Assembly: GCA_029267795.1 (NCBI GenBank)
Contig: JAJUHR010000041.1
Location: 1 to 10,078 of the forward strand
Reading direction: 5' to 3'
From: Planctomycetota bacterium
Lineage (GTDB): Bacteria > Planctomycetota > Phycisphaerae > Phycisphaerales > Phycisphaeraceae
Length of the DNA stretch: 10,078 nt
Under the pieces are notes generated by a model. The model searched no databases. It was not told where the DNA came from and was given only the letters and a program-made list of their open reading frames with translations. The translations under genes were made by a program, and so were the position numbers. Of this stretch, positions 1 to 7,811 are shown piece by piece. Positions within the stretch are counted from its first letter, which is position 1. Each line of letters opens with the position of its first letter.

Positions 1-96
1 AGCCGGACTGCGGTGCACTGGCTCCGGCGTCAGCGGCTGGGCGAATCGAACGTGTCGCTCGAGACGCTCAGGGCCGCGGGGTTCATCGAGGGTTGA
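1..96 (+). CDS. C-terminal end of an unrecognised protein (5' partial)
   Basis: An open frame runs from the first base of the window to a TGA at 94-96 and gives 31 residues ending in LRAAGFIEG. The stretch is rich in Arg and Leu and looks like a soluble helical C-terminus (WLRRQRLGESNVSLETL). The codons have G or C in nearly every third position, as in the confident genes here, which supports real coding. The start and most of the protein lie outside the window, so no family can be named. It converges on the phosphatase gene, with stop codons about 45 bp apart. Confidence 0.5.
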   Translation, partial: SRTAVHWLRRQRLGESNVSLETLRAAGFIEG

Positions 97-107
97 TCGC
101 AGAGGCG

Positions 108-143
108 TTCCGGAGGCTATTCCGGGGAGCTTTCCGGGGGGCT
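108..143. repeat. Three tandem 12-bp repeats in a convergent gap
   Basis: Three units follow each other without gaps: TTCCGGAGGCTA (108-119), TTCCGGGGAGCT (120-131) and TTCCGGGGGGCT (132-143). They share TTCCGG at the start and G-C-T/A at the end. The last unit overlaps the stop codon of the minus-strand phosphatase gene. The function is unknown. The units are GC-rich but not self-complementary enough to form a clear terminator. Confidence 0.6.
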
Positions 144-1494
144 ATTGCGAAGCCATCCTGGGGGTCACCGCGGGGGATGGTTCCAGAGAATCGCCGGTGC
201 CGGTAAAGAACCGGTGCGCCGCGGTGCAGTCCCCGTGGTGCCGGTGGTGCGAGGCGGTGTCGGTTTCGCCTGGCCGGCGCACGCCCACGCAAAGGACGGT
301 GATGTCGTCGCGTTGGTTTAGTGAGCCGGATTCACGATCGAGTTTTTCCACCAGCCGCTGGATCGCGTGATCGATCGGTCCGTTGGCCAGGTCTCTGAAC
401 TCCTTCCCGTAGCGGGTATTCAAGGGGTTGGTGTCCACCGGTTGTCCGCCCATCGCCTCGCGGAACGCCAGCTCGAACCCGTCGCTGTAGACCAGCACGC
501 GGTCGCCGGGGTGCAAGCATGTCTCGACCAACTCGAACGTGGGGCTCGGGAAGACGCCCAGCAACAGTCCCTCCGGCTGCAGCAGCTCGGTGGAGCCATC
601 CGCCCGGAGGATGATCGGGAAGGGGTGGCCGGCCCGGGCGAACGACATCGCCAGCGTCTGGCAGTCGATCAGCCCGTAGCAGGCGCTGGCGAAGTAAGGC
701 CTGGCCGACTGGCGGCTGTTCATGTCCTTGTTCAGCCGGGCGATGACCTCGTCGGGCGGGACGATGCGGTAGCCCCCCGGCTCGTGCTGCAGCAGTTGCT
801 TGGCCAGCAGCGAACGCTTGATGAACATCGTCAGCAGGGCGGCCGGAACGCCGTGGCCCACCGCGTCGGCCAGGAAGAAACCGACATGTGTGTCGTCCAG
901 TTGCACGACGTCGTAGATGTCGCCGCTGACGTACCCGGCCGGGCGGAACAGCACGCCGAACTCCAACCCGCCAACGCGGGGCAACTCGCTGGGCAGGAAC
1001 TCGCCCTGGAGCTGTGCCGCCAGACGCAGCTCCTCGTCCATGGCCTCGACCTGCACGCACAGGCCGCCTTGCTGGGTCCGCAGAACCTGCAGTTCGGTCT
1101 GGAGGGAACGGATCACGCCGGCCTGATCCCACAGCGTCCGCAGCACGGCACAAACCGCGGCTGGGTCGGCGTCGGCGGGGGCTTGCACCATTCCGGGTTG
1201 GAACGGCGTGCCCAGCGCGGCGGCCCCGTTGGGCCGGCTCAGCAAAGCGGGGGTGTGGCGGTCTTCCAATAACGTCGTCAACTCGACGAATCCCAGGTCC
1301 TTCGGGTCCGCGGACACGATCCACACCACGCCGACGCGTTTGAGCACATCCGGGTCTTGCAGGAGGTGCGAGACCGTGGTTTCCAATACGGCGGGGCGGT
1401 CCGGGCCGGTCCAACAGGACATCACGGCTGCCACCGGCAACACCCGTATTGCCGCGACATCCGACCCGACGATGGCGAGGGTCTTGCCCCTCAT
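142..1494 (-). CDS. SpoIIE/RsbU-type PP2C serine/threonine phosphatase
   Basis: A 450-residue cytosolic protein. Residues about 165-405 form a SpoIIE-type PP2C phosphatase domain with its metal-binding acidic residues in place: SGD (Asp192), ADAVGHG (Asp210), YSDG (Asp338) and QRDDITV (Asp396/Asp397), plus RAGHPFP at 287-293. Residues about 125-165 are a predicted coiled-coil linker. Residues 1-125 resemble a degenerate receiver domain (hydrophobic strands near 5-10 and 55-61) but show no obvious phospho-acceptor site. In this family such phosphatases dephosphorylate anti-sigma-factor antagonists in partner-switching stress pathways; no antagonist or anti-sigma gene is visible here. The last 40 residues are a His- and Pro-rich tail beyond the domain. 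The ATG at 1494 lies 46 bp after the DUF192 gene, so co-transcription is plausible. No clear Shine-Dalgarno sequence precedes it. Confidence 0.93.
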   Translation of the reverse strand: MRGKTLAIVGSDVAAIRVLPVAAVMSCWTGPDRPAVLETTVSHLLQDPDVLKRVGVVWIVSADPKDLGFVELTTLLEDRHTPALLSRPNGAAALGTPFQPGMVQAPADADPAAVCAVLRTLWDQAGVIRSLQTELQVLRTQQGGLCVQVEAMDEELRLAAQLQGEFLPSELPRVGGLEFGVLFRPAGYVSGDIYDVVQLDDTHVGFFLADAVGHGVPAALLTMFIKRSLLAKQLLQHEPGGYRIVPPDEVIARLNKDMNSRQSARPYFASACYGLIDCQTLAMSFARAGHPFPIILRADGSTELLQPEGLLLGVFPSPTFELVETCLHPGDRVLVYSDGFELAFREAMGGQPVDTNPLNTRYGKEFRDLANGPIDHAIQRLVEKLDRESGSLNQRDDITVLCVGVRRPGETDTASHHRHHGDCTAAHRFFTGTGDSLEPSPAVTPRMASQ

Positions 1495-1540
1495 GCGATG
1501 ATCCCGTGGCCTGGGTCAGGAAGCCCGAAGTTTTATCGGG

Positions 1541-2041
1541 TCAGCGTGCGGCCCGCTTGAGGGCGTCCAGAGGCAGGGGCACCTTCGTCCCCGGCTGAAG
1601 CTGCAGCTGCGACAACGTCCCGCCTTTCAGTTCGATCGCAAATTGGGCCGGCCAAACGCTGCTGTAACGGTGGAGGCGATCCTCTGGCGTGTCGTACGGC
1701 TCAACCTGCATCGCGTGCGTGGCCACCACACGACCGCCGGGATCAAGAAAGATCAGGTCGATCGGCACCAAGCACCGCCGCATGACAAAGTGTTGCACCT
1801 GAGTCTGGGGGAACACGAACAGCATGCCGCCGTCCTCCGCCAGTTCGGCACGGTCGGAAAGCCCGCGGAATCTCGCCTGGGGGTCCAGGGCCAACTCCAG
1901 GTGAAAGACCCGACCGCCCAGCTCGACCGATTGCACCGACTGGGGCTCGGTCGGCAGGCGCCCGCAGCCCGCCACGCCGGCCCAGACGCCGACGCCGATC
2001 ACCCCAGTCAGAATCAACCACAACCACAGCCAACGTCGCAC
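1541..2041 (-). CDS. DUF192 family lipoprotein
   Basis: With a GTG start at 2041 the product has 166 residues and opens with an ideal lipoprotein signal: Met-Arg-Arg, a hydrophobic run (WLWLWLILTGVIGVGVWAG) and the lipobox VAGC with the lipidated Cys at residue 26. The rest is one DUF192 domain, recognisable from RFRGLSDRAEL, GGMLFVF, VMRRCLVPIDLIFLD, a SSVWPAQFAIELKGG block and a PGTKVPLP end. The domain is widespread in exported proteins and its biochemical role is not established. The frame stays open upstream to an ATG at 2224, but that would extend deep into purN and spoil the signal peptide, so the GTG is preferred. A short inverted repeat (CCCGA/TCGGG, 1524-1540) follows the stop. The phosphatase gene comes next on the same strand. 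Confidence 0.85.
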   Translation of the reverse strand: MRRWLWLWLILTGVIGVGVWAGVAGCGRLPTEPQSVQSVELGGRVFHLELALDPQARFRGLSDRAELAEDGGMLFVFPQTQVQHFVMRRCLVPIDLIFLDPGGRVVATHAMQVEPYDTPEDRLHRYSSVWPAQFAIELKGGTLSQLQLQPGTKVPLPLDALKRAAR

Positions 2042-2084
2042 GGTGCGCTTGCTCCCAACGGCTCGCCGGGTATCGTACCGAACC

Positions 2085-2729
2085 GTGTCAAGTCCCCGCG
2101 AACCATCCGAACCGATCCGGCTGGCGGTGCTGCTTAGCGGCAGCGGCCGGACGATGCAGAACCTGGCGGACCACATCGACAGCGGTCGGCTCCACGCCAA
2201 GATCCTGCTGGTGATCAGCTCCAAGCCCGATGCCTACGGCCTGACCCGCGCCCAGAGCATGAACCTGCCCACCACGGTCGTCCGCCGAAAGGACTTCCCC
2301 AGCGACGAGCAGTTCTCGGACTGTGTGTTCCAACTGATCCGTGAAGCCAACGCCCAGCTGGTGTGTTTGGCGGGGTATCTGACCCGGCTGAGGCTACCGC
2401 CGGATTACGCCCAACGCGTGATCAACATTCATCCGGCGTTGCTGCCCAGCTTCGGGGGCCAGGGGATGTACGGTCGTCACGTGCACGAAGCCGTGCTCGC
2501 GGCCGGGTGCAAGGTTTCCGGTTGTACGGTGCATTTCTGCGATCAGGAATACGACACTGGGCCGATCATCGTGCAGCGGACGTGCCCGGTGCTCGAGGAC
2601 GACACGCCGGATACACTCGCCGAGCGGGTGTTCGAACAGGAATGTGTCGCCTACCCGCACGCGATCAGCCTGATCGCGGCTGGTCGAGTGAAGATCATCG
2701 GCAGACGTACGGTGATTTCGCCGGGTTGA
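2085..2729 (+). CDS. purN: Phosphoribosylglycinamide formyltransferase (PurN)
   Basis: PurN transfers a formyl group from 10-formyltetrahydrofolate to GAR, the third step of de novo purine synthesis, in the cytosol. With the GTG at 2085 the protein has 214 residues, normal for the family. The phosphate-binding strand and loop read RLAVLLSGSGRTMQNL. The catalytic Asn and His are in VINIHPALLPSF, and the catalytic Asp is in the EYDTGPIIVQ segment. The form GGQGMYGRHVHEAVL is the variant I associate with planctomycetes and cyanobacteria. An earlier in-frame GTG at 2043 would add 14 unconserved residues and would start only 1 bp from the start of the divergent DUF192 gene; I prefer 2085, but neither has a Shine-Dalgarno sequence. 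No other pur gene is adjacent. Confidence 0.92.
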   Translation: MSSPREPSEPIRLAVLLSGSGRTMQNLADHIDSGRLHAKILLVISSKPDAYGLTRAQSMNLPTTVVRRKDFPSDEQFSDCVFQLIREANAQLVCLAGYLTRLRLPPDYAQRVINIHPALLPSFGGQGMYGRHVHEAVLAAGCKVSGCTVHFCDQEYDTGPIIVQRTCPVLEDDTPDTLAERVFEQECVAYPHAISLIAAGRVKIIGRRTVISPG

Positions 2730-3052
2730 GCGTCGGGCGAGGTCGGATGCCTGGTGGATCGGTTCAACTCCAATCCAAAACGATCACGATCGCGTGGTTT
2801 TTGGCAGGTTTTGGGCGGTTTCTATTGGATTCAGGCTGCAGGTTGGTGCTAGTGGATTGCTTTTGAGTGGAGTTTTTCTCCCCCCTTTCTTTAGTCCGAT
2901 AATATACCTTATGTATAACTAATGAGCAGGGGAGGTAAAGGGGTCAGCACTCGGCACTGCGATGGGTCCAAACCCTAATTTTTCAGCTGGGGCTGCCCGG
3001 TCCTACCCGGCGATCGTTAGGCGATGCCCTGGCGGGCAGGCCGCCGGTGGTG

Positions 3053-3161
3053 CCTGGCGGCAACTGCTACGACACAACGCGGTGGCCGAAAGCTTCATCG
3101 GCAGCCTCAAGACCGAATGGATGTGCCACGAGCACCACGCAACCGCGGCGGACTGCTGTGC
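3053..3161 (+). pseudogene. IS3-family transposase (OrfB) C-terminal remnant, frameshifted
   Basis: Two reading frames joined together give the hallmark C-terminal part of an IS3-type DDE transposase. GGNCYD is read from about 3055 in one frame, and NAVAESFIGSLKTEW, then MCHEHHAT, continue in another. In intact relatives the text is GNCYDNAVAESF...LKTEW, and the Glu of AESF is the last catalytic acidic residue. The shift falls at GACACAACGCG (about 3070-3080), where two extra bases separate the Asp and Asn codons. The DDE core upstream is missing and the match stops near 3160, where AT-rich DNA begins. This is a dead fragment of roughly 35 codons. I see no terminal inverted repeats or target duplications. 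Confidence 0.75.
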
Positions 3162-3405
3162 AAAATGAAAACAATGATGAAAGAAATGCGTCTAGACCTA
3201 TATTTTTACAAAGATGCAATTCAATTTGATTTCTCAGCTTATCATATCTCTTCCTCAAAATGAGACCACACTGAGCAATTGCAACGGAAGTTTCTGGATG
3301 AATAACTATTTTCAATTATAATTTGCGGACATCTGAAATCTTTTGATCTGCAATCTAACGGCTCGGCCAGGGGGTCCGTAACGGTCGATGATCCGCCAGA
3401 CTGCC

Positions 3406-3424
3406 AGCGCACCAAAATTGCGCT
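3406..3424. promoter_or_regulatory. Candidate TetR operator (inverted repeat)
   Basis: AGCGCA at 3406-3411 and TGCGCT at 3419-3424 are perfect inverted half-sites around a 7-bp AT-rich centre. The site ends 13 bp before the tetR ATG. TetR-family proteins usually bind such palindromes near their own promoters and repress themselves. The role is inferred from position and symmetry only. A second, shorter palindrome, CCGTAACGG, lies at 3376-3384. Confidence 0.35.
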
Positions 3425-3437
3425 CCATGGGGTAAGT

Positions 3438-4007
3438 ATGACGGCTACACCGCGGGACCGCCTTGTTGAAACTGCTTTGACGCTGTTTAATCAAAATGGG
3501 TACCACGCCACAGGCATCGACCGGATCATCGCCGAGTCGGGCGTGGCCAAGATGACGCTTTACAAGCATTTCAGGTCGAAGGAAGAGCTAATCCTGGCGG
3601 TGCTGCGTCACCGGGATGAGTCTTTCCGGCAGTGGCTGAAGGCCGCCGTCGAGCGTCGAGCGGAGTCGCCCCGCGAGCGGTTGCTGGCGGTCTTCGAGGT
3701 CCTGGAGCAATGGCACAGCGAGAACGACTTCCACGGCTGCCCCTTCACCAAAGCGGCGTTCGAGTTCGACGAGCATAGCAACCCGATCCACCGGTCCGCG
3801 GCTGAGCACATCGAAAGAATCGGCGGCTATATCCAGGGCTTGGCTGAGCAGGCCGGCGCTCGGGACCCGAAGCAACTGGCTGCACAGCTGCTGCTGCTGT
3901 ACACAGCCGCAGCCACGTCGATGCAGTTCTTCAAGAGCGTCGAGCTGGCGCGTCAGGCGCGGCGTGCGGCGGAGTCTCTGGTTCGTGAGGCGTGCGATAA
4001 CGCCTAG
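3438..4007 (+). CDS. TetR/AcrR family transcriptional regulator
   Basis: A 189-residue cytosolic DNA-binding regulator. Residues about 6-52 are a typical TetR helix-turn-helix domain: RLVETALTLFNQNGYHATGIDRIIAESGVA, then KMTLYKHFRSKEELILAVL with the conserved Tyr-Lys-His-Phe recognition helix. Residues 55-185 form an all-helical ligand-binding and dimerisation domain; the GCPFTKAAFEF segment is common in one large TetR subgroup. The ATG is preceded by GGGG at 3429-3432, a weak Shine-Dalgarno sequence at good spacing. Length is normal and the gene looks intact. No transporter, oxidoreductase or other usual target is next to it: upstream is mobile-element debris and downstream is the convergent kinase gene. 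Its target and ligand cannot be read from here. Confidence 0.93.
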   Translation: MTATPRDRLVETALTLFNQNGYHATGIDRIIAESGVAKMTLYKHFRSKEELILAVLRHRDESFRQWLKAAVERRAESPRERLLAVFEVLEQWHSENDFHGCPFTKAAFEFDEHSNPIHRSAAEHIERIGGYIQGLAEQAGARDPKQLAAQLLLLYTAAATSMQFFKSVELARQARRAAESLVREACDNA

Positions 4008-4093
4008 GGGGCTGGCGCGAGGGCATCAGCCGAAAGCGGGCAATCGCTGCGGTGGGTCGCGGGCACCCCGTCTGAGGTGGGAGGCTGCGGAAG

Positions 4094-4122
4094 TTAGCCC
4101 CCCATGAATCATGGGGGGCTAA
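4094..4122. repeat. Perfect 29-nt palindrome between convergent genes
   Basis: TTAGCCCCCCATGA at 4094-4107 is the exact reverse complement of TCATGGGGGGCTAA at 4109-4122, with one base at the centre. It lies between the tetR stop (4007) and the stop of the minus-strand kinase gene (4155). No T-run follows on either strand, so it is not a textbook intrinsic terminator, though it could slow polymerase in both directions. It looks more like a dispersed repeat element. Confidence 0.7.
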
Positions 4123-4154
4123 ATCGAGCCCGCGGTGCGGAGAAGGATCGCCCA

Positions 4155-6182
<2,028 letters not shown>

Positions 6183-6241
6183 GTTCGGGTGTTTTTTCGT
6201 TTAGGTGCGGCGCCAGGGGGCTTCGGATGGCTGCGGTGGCG

Positions 6242-6273
6242 CGAAGCAACCCCCTGTCCATGCAGGGGCTTCG
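6242..6273. repeat. Bulged hairpin repeat
   Basis: The outer stem CGAAG (6242-6246) pairs with CTTCG (6269-6273). After a four-base bulge, the inner stem CCCCTG (6251-6256) pairs with CAGGGG (6263-6268) around a TCCATG loop. It is the first of four hairpins in the gap between the cytochrome b C-half gene and the kinase gene. No T-run follows. Confidence 0.55.
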
Positions 6274-6310
6274 TTTCGTTCCGCACCGTTCGCTGCGTAC
6301 GGGGAGCCCC

Positions 6311-6336
6311 GGAACCCCGGCTTTCCAGCTGGGGCT
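6311..6336. repeat. Dispersed hairpin repeat, copy A
   Basis: The stem CCCCGGCT (6315-6322) faces AGCTGGGG (6327-6334) with a TTCC loop; one position is a mismatch or G-U wobble. The 26 bases 6311-6336 differ at a single position from those at 9641-9666, so this is a repeat family. It lies downstream of the cytochrome b C-half gene on the minus strand. A degenerate third relative, TTTTCAGCTGGGGCTGCC, is at 2979-2996. Confidence 0.75.
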
Positions 6337-6343
6337 GTTGTTT

Positions 6344-6360
6344 GGTGCGTATAGCGCACC
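6344..6360. repeat. Short hairpin repeat GGTGCG/CGCACC
   Basis: GGTGCG (6344-6349) and CGCACC (6355-6360) are perfect inverted repeats around TATAG, followed by CTACG. Similar GGTGCGTATAGCGCACC-like elements are, to my recollection, common between genes in many bacteria. It is part of the hairpin cluster 6242-6394. Confidence 0.55.
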
Positions 6361-6377
6361 CTACGAAGAAAGATTTA

Positions 6378-6394
6378 GCGGGCCTAAGGCCCGC
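6378..6394. repeat. Perfect 17-nt palindrome, possible end-of-operon hairpin
   Basis: GCGGGCCT (6378-6385) and AGGCCCGC (6387-6394) are perfect reverse complements around one base. On the minus strand it lies 34 bp beyond the cytochrome b C-half stop codon and is followed by TAAATCTTTCTTC, which is T-rich but not a clean T-run. It could help end transcription or simply be a dispersed repeat. Confidence 0.55.
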
Positions 6395-6427
6395 CCTACA
6401 AATCCACTTCAGCGAACTCGTCGGCGA

Positions 6428-7570
6428 TTAAAGGTTGAGGTTGAATTCCGGCAGGTAGACGAAGTATTTGAGGGTAAAGACCCACCGCAGGACCATTTTC
6501 AGCGGCAGCAAGGCCATGATGACCAGGTGGAAGGCCATCACGTAGAAGCGGACGGCCCCCATCGACTGGTAAAGCCGCCGCATGACGGTGTGGGCGAGCA
6601 CGGGGGGCAGAACCAAGACCCAGGCGGAGACGAAGATGATGCCGACGATCTCGCGCAAGATCGGGCTGGCGGGCAGGGGTTTGCCGAGGGCGAAGACCCA
6701 GAAATAGTCGCTGAGGTTGATGTTGGTCAGCGGCACCTGCAGGTAAGGGTCCCAGTACTCGTAGGGGCCGAAGAAGTTCCAGTTCGGCCCGCGGAGGAAC
6801 GTGCCGAAGACGATCAGCACGACCCAGAGGATCAGGAAGCCGAAGAGCCAGACCGACAGGGCGAAGGGCCGCTGTTTGACGGTGTAGTAGCCGTTGCCTT
6901 TGGGGTTGGTGTCGATGTACGGGGTGGCGATCAAGCCGGTGATGATCAGCCCCGGGAGGATCACGCCGGCCATCCACGGGTCGAAATAGACGAGCATCTC
7001 CTGCAGGCCGAGGAAGTACCAGGGGGCCTTGGACGGGTTGGGGGGCCCGGCGGGGTTGGCGGGGCTTTCCAGGGGGGCGCGCAGGAGCACGGACCAGAGC
7101 ACAAGCAAGGCGGTGGCGAGCACGAGGCAGATCAGCTCGGTGTACACCAGGTCGGGCCAGACGAGCACCTTGTCGTCCTTATCGGCGTCGGGCAGGGGCA
7201 GGCCTTTTTCGATCCGCTGGTCGTTCAGGGCTGCCTGACGGAACGCCACCCAGAGGCACAGCCCCACGCTCAGCAGCATCATCGTGATCGGCACGTTGTC
7301 CGGCTTTTTGATGATCAGCCGGTAGTTCGGGTCGATCAGCATGCTGCCGAAGTAGAACAGGCAGAACAGCAACAGCAACAGGGTCGCGACACTGGGCTTG
7401 GTCCACCAGCGGTAGCCGACCATCATCAGCACGAAGCCGATGGTGAACAGCGGCAGGCTGATCTCCGGCACGCTCACGGCGTTGACGAAATTCTTGAACG
7501 CGTCGATGGCGGGGTGGCTGATCGGCGAGGGACCGGCGTCGCTGGCGAGGCTCAGAAGGCTGGCGAGCAT
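6428..7570 (-). CDS. Cytochrome b C-terminal half (subunit IV-like) of a menaquinol bc/b6f-type complex
   Basis: A 380-residue integral membrane subunit of the quinol-oxidising complex. The subunit IV core is recognisable: PDLVYTELICLV (from 139), LLRAPLESPANPAGPP (162-177), APWYFLGLQEMLVYFDPW, then helices at about 200-219 and 236-258. The Qo motif, usually PEWY, reads APWY at 182-185, so the conserved Glu is absent at that place. The protein is more than twice the length of chloroplast subunit IV (about 160 residues). The excess is an N-terminal extension of about 135 residues with three likely transmembrane helices (about 38-57, 61-79, 94-112), and a C-terminal part with FLRGPNWNFFGPYEYWDP and two more helices (about 305-325, 342-362). 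The ATG at 7570 has AGGAG 12 bp upstream (7583-7587), slightly far. It follows the N-half gene on the same strand after 241 bp. Confidence 0.92.
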   Translation of the reverse strand: MLASLLSLASDAGPSPISHPAIDAFKNFVNAVSVPEISLPLFTIGFVLMMVGYRWWTKPSVATLLLLLFCLFYFGSMLIDPNYRLIIKKPDNVPITMMLLSVGLCLWVAFRQAALNDQRIEKGLPLPDADKDDKVLVWPDLVYTELICLVLATALLVLWSVLLRAPLESPANPAGPPNPSKAPWYFLGLQEMLVYFDPWMAGVILPGLIITGLIATPYIDTNPKGNGYYTVKQRPFALSVWLFGFLILWVVLIVFGTFLRGPNWNFFGPYEYWDPYLQVPLTNINLSDYFWVFALGKPLPASPILREIVGIIFVSAWVLVLPPVLAHTVMRRLYQSMGAVRFYVMAFHLVIMALLPLKMVLRWVFTLKYFVYLPEFNLNL

Positions 7571-7811
7571 GCGGTGGGGATACTCCTATGGCGGTCCATG
7601 CTGGCGGGTGGGGCCGCGGAACCTTCTTACCTTATACCAATTTAATCAACCACTGTCGGTCTTAAACCCCCCTGCCCTTCAGGAGAAAGACCGACCCACG
7701 AGGGGTTCGAAGCCCCTCGAAAATCCTCATCCACCCCTCACCCCAGCCCTCTGCCGGGTCGGGAGAGAGAGGTATTGATCGCATTTGGTCCATGGTGGTT
7801 ACGGAACTGGT
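7571..7811. other. 241-bp spacer between the two cytochrome b genes with repeat fragments
   Basis: The two halves of cytochrome b are normally tightly linked; here a gene-free stretch separates them. It contains a hairpin at 7699-7719 (CGAGGGG/CCCCTCG with a 7-nt loop) and, at 7734-7772, a pyrimidine-rich CCCCTCACCCCAGCCCTCT followed by an imperfect complement GGGAGAGAGAGG. The latter looks like a decayed copy of the CCTCACCCCAGCCCTCTCCC-type repeats common between genes in many bacteria. I see no coding sequence and no clear terminator in it. Confidence 0.6.
7699..7719. repeat. Hairpin between cytochrome b genes
   Basis: CGAGGGG (7699-7705) and CCCCTCG (7713-7719) are perfect inverted repeats around TTCGAAG. 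On the minus strand, the direction of the cytochrome b genes, no T-run follows, so a terminator role is unlikely. It may be another short dispersed repeat. Confidence 0.5.

Larger units (their letters stand above)
2730..3437. other. Gene-poor, partly AT-rich region with mobile-element debris
   Basis: No intact gene is recognisable across about 700 bp between purN and tetR. Composition changes abruptly: about 2860-2940 and about 3162-3355 are AT-rich, while the flanking genes are strongly GC-rich. A transposase scrap lies between the two AT-rich patches. A small hairpin TATAC/GTATA is at 2903-2917. A perfect TATAAT lies at 3317-3322, 115 bp before tetR, but no good -35 box sits at the right distance. 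The segment GGGGTCAGCACTCGGCACT at 2940-2958 reminds me of sequences flanking IS200-like transposase genes, from memory only. The whole looks like a site of past insertions and decay. Confidence 0.55.

Noticed and set aside
367..1272. Long plus-strand open frame opposite the phosphatase gene
   Set aside because: It is antisense to a gene with all PP2C motifs. Its product is rich in Gln, Val, Arg and Gly with no domain, as expected from the opposite strand of GC-rich coding DNA.
2086..2091. Minus-strand TTGACA as a -35 box for the DUF192 gene
   Set aside because: The hexamer is perfect and 45 bp from the start, but positions 16-18 bp downstream read only GC-rich sequence with no -10 box.
3016..3022. 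GTTAGGC, which fits the integron attC core pattern
   Set aside because: No partner RYYYAAC site lies at a suitable distance and no attC-like fold joins them; a 7-base degenerate match is expected by chance.
3165..3263. Small plus-strand open frame of 32 codons in the AT-rich patch
   Set aside because: It has no Shine-Dalgarno sequence, no recognisable similarity and begins right at the junction with the transposase scrap. Too little to call a gene.
3067..3315. Minus-strand open frame of 82 codons across the AT-rich patch
   Set aside because: It would start at TTG, has no ribosome site and half of it is antisense to the transposase remnant.
7734..7772. Possible CRISPR or structured RNA from the pyrimidine-rich stretch between the cytochrome b genes
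   Set aside because: Only one imperfect hairpin is present, with no regular spacing and no cas genes; a decayed intergenic repeat explains it better.
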